DNA of 64,000 nt from an uncultured Clostridia bacterium (GTDB lineage: Bacteria; Bacillota; Clostridia; Oscillospirales; Oscillospiraceae). Numbering within the stretch: position 1 is the stretch's first letter; each line of letters begins with the position of its first letter. The DNA is taken from NCBI GenBank assembly GCA_946550725.1, contig CAMNQX010000008.1:1-64000 (forward strand), written 5' to 3'. A program made the translations under genes and the position numbers. A model generated the notes under the pieces. The model was not told the origin of the DNA. It made no database searches and worked only from the letters and a program-made list of their open reading frames with translations. Positions 1 through 7,520 of the stretch are shown one piece after another.

Positions 1-116
1 AACTTCTGGTGCTTCGTGTTTTCTTCACGTTGTTTAATTTACAAGGTACACGCCCCAAATCGGAGCACCGTCGTCCGTCCCCAACGGGTCACCCCGTCTC
101 ATCGGCGAACTTTGGT

Positions 117-145
117 ATTTTACCACGCACCAGGCGCCTTGTCAA
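117..145 (-). promoter_or_regulatory. Strong sigma-A promoter, leftward (inner of two)
   Basis: On the minus strand there is TTGACA (140-145), a 17-nt spacer and TAAAAT (117-122). It reads out of the left edge of the window. It lies about 100 bp downstream of a second near-consensus promoter. Paired consensus promoters like this are typical of rRNA operons or other highly expressed loci, but the gene served lies outside the window, so the target is unknown. Confidence 0.75.
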
Positions 146-218
146 CCCCCTTTTTGAAGATTCTTCAAAAATCTTTCGTCCGCTTCCGGACAGGGGCCTC
201 CCAGGTGGGTGCTTGAAT

Positions 219-247
219 AATATACCAGACCCAAAAGTAAATGTCAA
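219..247 (-). promoter_or_regulatory. Strong sigma-A promoter, leftward (outer of two)
   Basis: On the minus strand there is TTGACA (242-247), a 17-nt spacer and TATATT (219-224). It is upstream of the promoter at 117-145 and points the same way. No coding sequence is evident between 1 and 342, so the 340-bp stretch looks like a long promoter/leader region for a gene left of the window. Confidence 0.7.
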
Positions 248-301
248 CACTTTTTTGCGAAAAATCCGCCCCATTTCCATGTTTTCCATAGTAAAGCGCA
301 A

Positions 302-335
302 ATATTGTGGTTGCTTTTCTCTTCAACCACAATAT
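302..335 (-). terminator. Hairpin downstream of gerAB
   Basis: A perfect 12-bp inverted repeat (302-313 and 324-335) with a 10-nt loop begins 8 nt after the gerAB stop. The following minus-strand sequence is only moderately U-rich, so termination is likely but may not be strong. It separates the gerA operon from the leftward promoters. Confidence 0.6.
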
Positions 336-342
336 CCTGTTT

Positions 343-1383
343 TTACGGTGGCAGCGGGACCTTTTCTTTTTTGCCCGTATGCGCCGCCAGAACAGGCACG
401 ACCACCCCCAGCGCCACGTTGACGCCAAACAGCCAGCCTCCCGCGCCGGCCACCACCCGGTTTGGAAGCCACATTCCGCCCAAGACCGCCGCCAGTAGGA
501 TGGGGCACGCCCACCGGCGTTTGCCTCCCCCGATCTCCACGCCCGCCAGCGCCGTCAAGCCGATCAGAGCCAGGTCGGACAGCACCCAGGCCGCCGTCCC
601 CATGGCCTCCAGCCGCTGAAAGCCGCCAGGAAAGCCGATCCCCTGCAGTGCCAGAAAGAAGGGCAGCGGCGCCCTGGCGGTCAGCTCCGCTCCCAGGGTG
701 CCGAGCACCAGTGCGCACAGCCCTGCCGCCACCAGGCACCATCCCGCCAGCCACTTCCACCCCCGACTCTCCCCCTCCTGCCGGGGCGTGTGGGGAAGAA
801 AGCCGCCCATCGCCCCCACGCTCACTGTGGCCAGCGCGGGCCAAAGGCCTCCCGCGCCCCGCCACACATCCTCCCAGCCGTCGGGCCGCAGGTTTTCCCC
901 CCGCAGGTTTGCCGCACCCAGAAGGAAAAACAGCCCCAGCACGACCACCAGCGCCAAAAAGAACACCTGCACCGCCCGTAGGAACGCCCCGCGGCCCCTA
1001 TATATAAGGTATGCCGCCACGGCGGCCAGCAACACAGCCGCCAGCCACCCAGGCACCTCGCCGTAGTCCGTCCGGCCCAAGCGGTCCACGCAGCTCCCCG
1101 CCGTCAGCGCCGCCAACGCCGCGGCCCAGAGGTAGTAGACCGCCAGCACCCACCGTCCCGGACGGCCCCACCGCGTCCGCAGGGCCGCCCCCAGACCTGA
1201 CCCGCCCAGGCCCTTCACCAGCCGGGGATAGAGGACCGCCAGCGGCGCCAGCAGCGCCACGCCCAGCCATCCCCACGGCCCAAAGGGAGCCACGACGGAC
1301 GGCAGCGTCGCCGCCGGGGCCAACGCCGCCAGAAATACCGCCGTCCACACCTGCCGGTAGCTCGCCTCGCCTGTTTTCTTCAC
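343..1383 (-). CDS. gerAB: Spore germination protein GerAB family (membrane subunit)
   Basis: A 346-residue polytopic membrane protein, the B subunit of a GerA-type germinant receptor. It belongs to the amino acid-polyamine-organocation transporter fold and sits in the spore inner membrane. The sequence shows about ten hydrophobic segments from residue 10 to the C-terminus, with a short Lys-rich tail. The start is GTG at 1383: it overlaps the gerC stop as GTGA, so translation is coupled. Reading further upstream in this frame gives only Gly/Arg-rich shadow sequence over gerC. The family is normally about 360 residues, so this is near full length. The A-C-B gene order differs from the A-B-C order of Bacillus subtilis gerA. 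Confidence 0.85.
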   Translation of the reverse strand: MKKTGEASYRQVWTAVFLAALAPAATLPSVVAPFGPWGWLGVALLAPLAVLYPRLVKGLGGSGLGAALRTRWGRPGRWVLAVYYLWAAALAALTAGSCVDRLGRTDYGEVPGWLAAVLLAAVAAYLIYRGRGAFLRAVQVFFLALVVVLGLFFLLGAANLRGENLRPDGWEDVWRGAGGLWPALATVSVGAMGGFLPHTPRQEGESRGWKWLAGWCLVAAGLCALVLGTLGAELTARAPLPFFLALQGIGFPGGFQRLEAMGTAAWVLSDLALIGLTALAGVEIGGGKRRWACPILLAAVLGGMWLPNRVVAGAGGWLFGVNVALGVVVPVLAAHTGKKEKVPLPP

Positions 1384-1937
1384 TGCAGCGCCTCCTCCGC
1401 CCGGATCTCCCCTGTTCCTGTCACCTGAATGGCCCCGTCCCGCAGGCCGATGACAGGCACGGAGACGCGCCCGTCCCGGGCCAGCGCGCTCACCGCCTCC
1501 AGCAGGGACGGCGCGGCCACGCCGCTCTCCTCCAAATGCTTTAGCCGTCCCGCCGGGTCGTCCCCGCCGGCCAGCAGGTCGTAGGCCGACCCCTCTTCCG
1601 TCAGCCACACCGTCGCCCCGTAGCCGCTGTCCCGGTGGACGATCTCCTCCCACATCGTCTTTGCCGAGGCCGTCTCTCCCAGCACCACCTGTCCCACATG
1701 GGTCACCGCCAGCCGTTCCGTCCCCAGGGTCTCCAAAACCGCCTGGGCGGCGATGATGTTTTCCCCCTCGCAGCAAAACAGCGCCCGTTCCTCCTCTGTC
1801 CCAGCGACGGCCGTCACCGCGACCGGCCCCGGGCCGTCTATCCCCAGCGTGCGCACCAGGCTCACGTTGGACAGCTCCCGCCCACCGCAGCCGGTGAGAA
1901 ACAGAAGGGAAAGTGCTAAATATAACGCTTTTTTCAT
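1380..1937 (-). CDS. gerC: Short Ger(x)C-type spore germination lipoprotein
   Basis: A 185-residue lipoprotein whose signal peptide ends in the lipobox LTGC (Cys near residue 17), followed by the 'RELSNVSLVRTLGID' start typical of the GerAC N-terminal domain. GerAC proteins usually have about 370 residues; this one keeps only the N-terminal half and stops at the overlap with gerAB. The start ATG at 1937 overlaps the gerAA stop as ATGA. Both junctions are tight 4-bp overlaps, so the short form is the operon's designed product rather than a visible frameshift. The missing C-terminal domain is the odd point. Confidence 0.8.
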   Translation of the reverse strand: MKKALYLALSLLFLTGCGGRELSNVSLVRTLGIDGPGPVAVTAVAGTEEERALFCCEGENIIAAQAVLETLGTERLAVTHVGQVVLGETASAKTMWEEIVHRDSGYGATVWLTEEGSAYDLLAGGDDPAGRLKHLEESGVAAPSLLEAVSALARDGRVSVPVIGLRDGAIQVTGTGEIRAEEALQ

Positions 1938-3454
1938 CGCTGATTCCTCCGGTTCCTCCCCCCAAAGGCCGCCGGCCGCAGCTTCACCCAAGGCAGCGGC
2001 ACCCGGAACAGCCCATGGGTCTCCACCTGCGCCCCGGCCTGGGCCGCAAAAGGTGTGAGGTAAGCCACCCCAAAGCTCTCCAGCCCCGCCAGGTGCCCCA
2101 CCAGCACCGCCGCCCCCAGGGTCACCCCCAGCAGCCCCGCGCAGCCCGCCGCCACGGTCAGCCCCAGCCGCCAAAGGCGCATCCCGCCGGCAAGATCCTG
2201 AGAGGGCACGGTGTACCCCGCCACCCCCGCAGCCGCCACCACGATGAGCACCGCCGGGGAGATGATCTTCGCCTCCACCGCCGCCGAGCCAACCACCAGC
2301 CCACCCAAAATGGACACCGTCTGCCCCAGATTTCCCGGCAGCCGCAGCCCCGCCTCCTGAATGATCTCAAAGGCCAGCAGCAGCATCACCGTCTCAAACA
2401 GCGTCCCGAAAGGCACCTCCGCCTTGGCCCGGATAATGGCCTCTGCCAACGCCAGCGGCACCATTTCCGGGTGGAACAGCACCGCCGCCACATAGATGGC
2501 CGGGAGGAACAGGCTCAGCAGCATCGCCCCGTACCGCAGCGCCGTCAGGAAGCGGGACACCATCCAGTTGTCCGTCCGGTCCTGCTCCGCCGCCAGAAAC
2601 AGCCCCACCGTCCCCGGCAGCAAAAAGCCCAGCGGCAGGCCGTCCACGATCAGCCCCACCCGCCCCGCCAGCAGATTGGCGGAGAAGCGGTCGGGCCGCT
2701 GGGTGGCCAGCAGCTGGGGAAAGGGCGTCACCAGCCGGTCGCAGAGGTACTGTTCCACATGCCCGGCGTTGATGACCCCGTCCACGTCCATGTCCTCCAG
2801 CCGCCGCTTGACCTCCGCCACCACCTCCGGCCGGGCGATGCCGTCCAGGTAGAGGATATCCACAGGCGTGCGGGTCTGCCGGCCCACCACCTGTTCCTCG
2901 ATGCGCAGGTGTACGCTCCGCACCCGCCGCCGCACCAGGCTGGTGTTGGTGCGTACCCCCTCCACAAAGGAGTCCTTCCCCGCCTTGGCCGCCGGCTCGT
3001 CCTCCGGGTCGCCGATGGACCGTTTTTCCTCGGTGGCCACGCCGCACTTGAGGGCTTTGCCCAGCCCCTCGAACCACAGCACTACCGACCCCTCCATCAG
3101 GGCGAACACCGCCTCATCGGTGGTGGAGATCTCGTTGACCGACAGGTTGTAGAGCACACCCGAGGCCAGCAGGCGGAAGCACTCGGCCAGGCTCGCCTCC
3201 CGCAGTCCCTCGTCCTGGGCCAGCGGCCGCAGGATATAGTCGTTCACCCGCTCCGAGCGCACCATCCCATCCACCGCGCACAGGGTGATGACCCGTTCTG
3301 GGTCCCCCGCCACCCGCAACTCCCGGCTCACAAAGTCCACGCACCCCGCGAAGGCGTCCTTCATCGCCTTCCCGCTCAGCGGCTCGTCAAACACCGGCGA
3401 CCGCCGCGGGTGAGGCCGCCCCTCTGCCCGCTTTCGTCCAAAGATCCCCACCAA
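1934..3454 (-). CDS. gerAA: Spore germination protein GerAA family (A subunit)
   Basis: A 506-residue A subunit of a GerA germinant receptor. About 270 soluble N-terminal residues (containing the family-typical 'VEGVRTNTSLVRRRV' and 'PVDILYLDGIA') precede a membrane domain of four to five segments with the conserved 'RFLTALRYGAMLLSLFLP' region. The start is taken as TTG at 3454, preceded by GAGGTGA at a good distance; GTG at 3451 is an alternative. It is the first gene of gerAA-gerC-gerAB. Such operons are normally transcribed in the forespore by sigma-G; I could not identify a convincing sigma-G promoter in the long upstream region. Confidence 0.88.
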   Translation of the reverse strand: MVGIFGRKRAEGRPHPRRSPVFDEPLSGKAMKDAFAGCVDFVSRELRVAGDPERVITLCAVDGMVRSERVNDYILRPLAQDEGLREASLAECFRLLASGVLYNLSVNEISTTDEAVFALMEGSVVLWFEGLGKALKCGVATEEKRSIGDPEDEPAAKAGKDSFVEGVRTNTSLVRRRVRSVHLRIEEQVVGRQTRTPVDILYLDGIARPEVVAEVKRRLEDMDVDGVINAGHVEQYLCDRLVTPFPQLLATQRPDRFSANLLAGRVGLIVDGLPLGFLLPGTVGLFLAAEQDRTDNWMVSRFLTALRYGAMLLSLFLPAIYVAAVLFHPEMVPLALAEAIIRAKAEVPFGTLFETVMLLLAFEIIQEAGLRLPGNLGQTVSILGGLVVGSAAVEAKIISPAVLIVVAAAGVAGYTVPSQDLAGGMRLWRLGLTVAAGCAGLLGVTLGAAVLVGHLAGLESFGVAYLTPFAAQAGAQVETHGLFRVPLPWVKLRPAAFGGRNRRNQR

Positions 3455-3871
3455 GCATCACCTCATTTGGGGTAGTTTTCCCGTAACGCCTCCCTTTATG
3501 TCCCCAAAGCTGGCAAAATGTTCTCAAACTTTTTGCTGTATTTAATATTTTCGTAACAACTCTTTTGGAACTTTTGTAACAACCCCTTGCTATCCTTACT
3601 ATTGCAAGAGACTTCTTCTTTCATTCTATCCTCCAATTCCGAACATGAAAAGGGCGGCCAATGGCCGCCTTTTTCATGTTCCGCCGGAAAAGGCCAATGG
3701 CCTTTCCCGGCGACAAGTTGCAGTCTGCCGCGCGCACAAAGAGCCCGCCTATGGCGGGCCCTTTGCACACTTGCAGCCTGAGAAGTATGTTTTCCGACGC
3801 GCATGTCGCCGGAAAACATAATTATGATTTTTCGCCGCCTGCAGGCGGCGAACTCTGCGAGGCTTTACAGC
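3455..3871. other. 417-bp non-coding region with hairpin cluster
   Basis: The gap between gerAA and tadA contains no credible gene. It holds two direct copies of GTAACAAC 23 bp apart (3553-3560 and 3576-3583), an inverted repeat at 3586-3608, and five consecutive hairpins from 3641 to 3852 (annotated separately). Base composition shifts from A+T-rich near gerAA to G+C-rich in the hairpins. Confidence 0.7.
3641..3852. repeat. Five consecutive imperfect-to-perfect palindromes
   Basis: Successive inverted repeats: 3641-3660 with 3662-3681 (20-bp arms, one mismatch); 3683-3696 with 3698-3711 (14-bp arms, one mismatch); a stem around 3737-3766 centred on TAT; one around 3786-3820 with arms reading TATGTTTTCCG; and a perfect 22-bp palindrome at 3831-3852. 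The last abuts the tadA 3' end and may also act as its terminator. Confidence 0.8.
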
Positions 3872-4318
3872 TTACCTTCGCGCCCGAAAGAATTCGCTCA
3901 ACACGGCGGCGCACTCGTCCTCCAGCAGCCCGCCCCGCACGGCGGTGGCGTGGTCGATGTTCTCCGCGAACAGATTGAGCACCGACCCGCAGCACCCCGA
4001 CCGCTCCTCCCGCGCCCCGTACCAGAGGTTGGAAAGGCGGGCGTTCCAAATGGCCCCGGCGCACATGGGGCACGGCTCCAGGGTCACATACAGTGAGCAC
4101 CCCGTCAGCCGCCAGGACCCCATGTGGGCGCAGGCCGCCTCGATGGCCTCCACCTCCGCGTGGCGGGTGGCGGAAGAAAGCTCTTCCCGGCGGTTTCTCC
4201 CCCGGCCGATGACCGCGCCGGCCGGGTCCACCACCACGCACCCCACCGGCACGTCTCCGGTGGCCAGACACGCCCGCGCCAGGTCCAGGGCCTCTCTCAT
4301 GTAGTCCTCATGGGTCAT
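3872..4318 (-). CDS. tadA: tRNA-specific adenosine deaminase TadA
   Basis: A 148-residue cytoplasmic zinc deaminase that converts A34 to inosine in the tRNA-Arg(ACG) anticodon. The zinc-binding and catalytic motifs are intact: HAEVEAI (His ligand and catalytic Glu) and PCPMCAGAI (two Cys ligands). The start ATG at 4318 is preceded by AGGAGG with an 8-nt spacer; upstream in-frame Met codons lack a ribosome site and would add non-conserved residues. Length matches the family. It is divergent from mntP across a 98-bp gap. Confidence 0.92.
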   Translation of the reverse strand: MTHEDYMREALDLARACLATGDVPVGCVVVDPAGAVIGRGRNRREELSSATRHAEVEAIEAACAHMGSWRLTGCSLYVTLEPCPMCAGAIWNARLSNLWYGAREERSGCCGSVLNLFAENIDHATAVRGGLLEDECAAVLSEFFRARR

Positions 4319-4347
4319 TGTTTCGCCTCCTGTCATACTTTTTTCCG

Positions 4348-4376
4348 TTGCCACATAGCTTGTCTTGTGGTATACT
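4348..4376 (+). promoter_or_regulatory. Sigma-A promoter of mntP
   Basis: TTGCCA (4348-4353), a 17-nt spacer and TATACT (4371-4376) sit 40 bp before the proposed mntP GTG. The leader is too short to hold a yybP-ykoY manganese riboswitch, which often precedes mntP. Confidence 0.65.
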
Positions 4377-4416
4377 GCAAGTTCCAAACACTTTGCTTCA
4401 AATGGAGGGGTCTCCC

Positions 4417-4974
4417 GTGCTTCAGCTTCTTCTTATCGCCGTCAGCCTCGCCCTGGACGCCATGGCGGTCTCCGTCTCCGTGGGCATCGCCAACCCCCGC
4501 GCCGCCTGGAAGCAGGGTCTTCGCATGGGGCTTTGGTTCGGCGGCTTCCAGTTTGGGATGCCTCTCCTGGGGTTTTTGCTGGGCCGCACCCTTTCCGCCT
4601 ATATCGCCGCCGCTGCGCCCTTTGTGGCCTTCGGCCTGCTGGCTTTTGTGGGCGGGCGCATGATCATCGACTCCCTCCAGAACCAGGACGGCTGCGCCCC
4701 TGCCACCGGTGAGCTTACCACCCGCCGTCTCTTTACTCTGGCCGTGGCCACCAGCATTGACGCGCTGGCCGTAGGGGTCTCCGCCGCATTCATGGCCCTT
4801 CCCCTCCTGCTCTCCTGCACCGTCATCGGCGTCACCGCCTTCCTGCTCTCCCTTCTGGGCGCGCTGGTGGGCCGCAGGCTGGGCTGCGCCTTTCAGCGTT
4901 GGGCGCAGGTGCTGGGTGGCATCGTCCTCATTCTCATCGGCCTGAAATTCCTGCTGGAACGGTTCTTTTTGTGA
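4417..4974 (+). CDS. mntP: Manganese efflux pump MntP
   Basis: A 185-residue six-segment membrane protein that exports Mn2+. It shows the two internal repeats of the family with membrane-embedded acidic motifs: 'LALDAMAVSVSVG' in segment 1 and 'SIDALAVGVS' in the fourth. GTG at 4417 is preferred because GGAGGGG lies 6 nt upstream and the product then begins at the first membrane helix as in homologues; ATG at 4402 would add five residues. Single gene on the plus strand between two minus-strand genes, with its own promoter and terminator. Confidence 0.88.
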   Translation: MLQLLLIAVSLALDAMAVSVSVGIANPRAAWKQGLRMGLWFGGFQFGMPLLGFLLGRTLSAYIAAAAPFVAFGLLAFVGGRMIIDSLQNQDGCAPATGELTTRRLFTLAVATSIDALAVGVSAAFMALPLLLSCTVIGVTAFLLSLLGALVGRRLGCAFQRWAQVLGGIVLILIGLKFLLERFFL

Positions 4975-4985
4975 CCTGATCTCTG

Positions 4986-5021
4986 AAAAACACCTCCGGG
5001 CCAACGCTCGGAGGTGTTTTT
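4986..5021. terminator. Bidirectional rho-independent terminator
   Basis: A G+C-rich stem (arms about 13 bp) with A and T runs on both flanks lies 12 bp after mntP and 17 bp after the end of the convergent YgfK-like gene. It can terminate both. Confidence 0.88.
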
Positions 5022-5037
5022 GCTTGTCGCGCTTCTA

Positions 5038-7470
5038 CTACCACATCGTCACCTGGTCGTCCGTTTTCCGCCTGTTGGGGTCTAATAAGTAAGGATAATC
5101 GGTAAAAATGGTCTCCATCAGCTCTTGGATCTCCCCGGGAATGGACAGGTCCACGTGACGCAGGGACGCGTCGCGCACCTGCCCGTTCAGCCGCAGGCGC
5201 ACCTTGCGGCTCAGGAAGTCCAGCACTACGAAGCCGTCGTTCCCGCTCTTGGTAAAGGCCTCGGTGGTCTCAAAGAGGGTGAATTTATCCCGGTAGGGCG
5301 CGCCCTCGTAGGGGCAGAAGGCCGCGCACAGCCCGCAGGCGCAGCACAGCGCGTCCAGATGGATGATCTGGGGATTGCGCTTGGTAAGGACGGTGATGGG
5401 CACGTTGGCCCGGTTGGGGCACACGTCCACGCAGCACTCGCACACCGTGGCGCACTCCAGGCAGCGGTGGCACTCCTCCCCCGGCTCGCCGTGGGGCAGG
5501 AGCTTGCCCTTCTTGCCCATAGCGCCGCCCCGCCGTCCCGCGGGGTGGGGGTAGGGCTTCGCGGGACCCAGCAGACCGTCCACCACCCGGTGGGCGGCGG
5601 CGATGGCGGCGGGCAGGTCGTCCCCGCCGTCCCCCAGGACGAACACCCGGGCGTCCAGATCCCACGCGGGGCTTTCCTCGTCCAGCGCCAGCTGGCTTTC
5701 GCTCTCGCCGCTCTCCCGGCTCTCCCGGGCGTCCACCACATGGCTGTATCCCGTCTTCAACAGCTTGGCCGGCTCCGGCGGCGCCGCCCCCAGGCGCACG
5801 TCCACCTCCATCACATCCAGAAGCTGGGCGTCCTGATCAATGGCCTCCACCGCCTCGTCCCCCCGGCGGCGCAGCGCGCCGCCCAGCTTGTCCTCCCCGG
5901 CGAACAGGGTCACGGGCACCCCCCGCCGGGCAAACAGGAACGCCGTGGCCATTCCGGCGGCTCCGCCGCCCAAGATGGCCACCCGCTGCCCCACCAGCGG
6001 CTCCGCCGTCTCCAGCCGCGCCAGCAGGTCGGCCCAGGCCGCGTCGGCGCACAGCGCCTCCGCCTCCCGGGCGGCCACCGCCTCGTCGTAATACACCCGG
6101 GTGCACCGCTCCTGACAGGGCTGGTGGCAAAAGGCCCCGGTCATGTGGGGCAAGGGGTTGCGGTCCAGGATCACCTGCAGGGCGTCCCGGAACCGTCCGT
6201 CGCTCATCAGCCGGAGCGCGCCGGGGATATCCTCTCCAAAGGGGCAGCCCCCCTGACAGGGGGCGATAAAGCAATCGGTCACCGGCGGCTTCCCCGGCTT
6301 CCGGGGCCGGAGCGCGACCTCCCTGCGCTGATAGTGGGCCTCCCCCTCCAACCCGTCCGCCAGCGTCCGCAGGCCGTCGGGACTGACCGTCCCCTGACAG
6401 GTATGCTCGTGGAGGGTCTGGGTGCGCAGCGCCGCCAGCGTCCGCGCCATCTGCCGCAGGCGGAGATATCCGCCGGGCTTTAAGAGCGTGGTACACACGC
6501 TGACCGTCCGGAACCCTTGGGCCGCCAGCCGCGCCAGGTTCAGCTGATCCGCCCCGCCGGCGTAGTAGAGGTCCGTCCCGGGGCAAAGCTCCGCCGCCCG
6601 CGCCGCCAGCCGCAAGGTCGCCGGGGCCAAAAACAGCCCGGAGAGGGTCTCCCCTCCGTCCCCGGGCAGGCTGCCCGCAGCCTCGATCCCCAGGGACGTT
6701 CCCGCCGCCTTTGCCTTCTCCCCCAGGGCCTTCAAGCCGTCCGCCAGCACAGGCAGCCGCTCCTCGTCGGGCAGCTCCACCCGGACGATCACGTGAAGCC
6801 CCCGCGCCAGCAGCAGTTCCACCCCGGAGAGGTCGCCGTCCTTGGGCAGCGTCACCCGGGCCACATTGGAAATGCAGGGGGAAAGCTGGTCCAGCTCCTC
6901 CCGCTCGATGTTGTTGAAGCGGTTCACCGCTCCCTTGGCGGCGTCCAGCTCTCTGCGCCAGAGGTCAAAGCGGGAGGCGTCCTCCATGGCGCCCAGATAC
7001 TCCTGCACCTCCGGCCGCTCCAAAAAGGCCCGCTGGCCGGGCAGGGCCATGGCCAGACAGACCCCCTCGGGACTGCCCAGTCCCAGCTCCCGGCACAGCA
7101 GCCGGATGAGGATGCTGCCCTTCACCGCCTCGGCGGCGGCCTGACGGGGCGGCATCGCCCCACCCCGGGCCTTGCGGCGGCAGACGCCGTCAACCCCCAC
7201 CGTGATCTCGGGGGCGGACATTCCCAGAGGGGCCAGAGACAAAAACCGCGCCCCGGCCACATAGGCGCACAGCAGGTTTTGGGCCAGCAGGCCGTGGGGT
7301 CCCGGTGCAGTGCCCAGGGGCAGGTCCAGCTGCCCGAAGGGAAGACTGACTCCCGCCCCCGTCCCCCGGTAACCGGGGGAGACGGAAAAGACGGTGGAGG
7401 TCATCTCCAGCTCACGGGCGATATGCTCCACCATACGGGCCATGGGCAGGGGCTGTAAGAGGTTGGTCAT
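5038..7470 (-). CDS. YgfK-like FAD/iron-sulfur oxidoreductase
   Basis: An 810-residue multidomain protein resembling the putative selenate reductase subunit YgfK and glutamate-synthase beta/dihydropyrimidine dehydrogenase relatives. In order: a TIM-barrel-like N-terminal region (to about 370), a Fe-S helical domain with 'CFIAPCQGGCPFG' (near 400) and later 'CHQPCQERC', an FAD-binding GGGAAGMA motif (near 500), and two ferredoxin-type clusters near 680-740 (CHRCLECATVCECCVDVCP, then CCACGLCAAFCP). YgfK itself is near 1000 residues, and the second nucleotide-binding part looks shortened here. AAGGAGGCGATCCCC precedes the ATG. Substrate is unknown; selenate reduction is only the family label. 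Confidence 0.7.
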   Translation of the reverse strand: MTNLLQPLPMARMVEHIARELEMTSTVFSVSPGYRGTGAGVSLPFGQLDLPLGTAPGPHGLLAQNLLCAYVAGARFLSLAPLGMSAPEITVGVDGVCRRKARGGAMPPRQAAAEAVKGSILIRLLCRELGLGSPEGVCLAMALPGQRAFLERPEVQEYLGAMEDASRFDLWRRELDAAKGAVNRFNNIEREELDQLSPCISNVARVTLPKDGDLSGVELLLARGLHVIVRVELPDEERLPVLADGLKALGEKAKAAGTSLGIEAAGSLPGDGGETLSGLFLAPATLRLAARAAELCPGTDLYYAGGADQLNLARLAAQGFRTVSVCTTLLKPGGYLRLRQMARTLAALRTQTLHEHTCQGTVSPDGLRTLADGLEGEAHYQRREVALRPRKPGKPPVTDCFIAPCQGGCPFGEDIPGALRLMSDGRFRDALQVILDRNPLPHMTGAFCHQPCQERCTRVYYDEAVAAREAEALCADAAWADLLARLETAEPLVGQRVAILGGGAAGMATAFLFARRGVPVTLFAGEDKLGGALRRRGDEAVEAIDQDAQLLDVMEVDVRLGAAPPEPAKLLKTGYSHVVDARESRESGESESQLALDEESPAWDLDARVFVLGDGGDDLPAAIAAAHRVVDGLLGPAKPYPHPAGRRGGAMGKKGKLLPHGEPGEECHRCLECATVCECCVDVCPNRANVPITVLTKRNPQIIHLDALCCACGLCAAFCPYEGAPYRDKFTLFETTEAFTKSGNDGFVVLDFLSRKVRLRLNGQVRDASLRHVDLSIPGEIQELMETIFTDYPYLLDPNRRKTDDQVTMW

Positions 7471-7520
7471 GGGGATCGCCTCCTTTATGAGGTGTGGGTG
7501 CTCTCGGGTAGTCTCAGCCG

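Noticed and set aside
1938-2174. Upstream extension of gerC
   Set aside because: The frame is Gly/Ala-rich shadow over gerAA; the lipoprotein signal begins at 1937 with an ATGA overlap.
3496-3819. A 107-codon minus-strand frame in the gerAA-tadA gap
   Set aside because: It is a translation of the hairpins, with no ribosome site and no family resemblance.
4319-4416. yybP-ykoY manganese riboswitch before mntP
   Set aside because: Only about 35 nt lie between the expected transcript start and the start codon, too short for the riboswitch fold.
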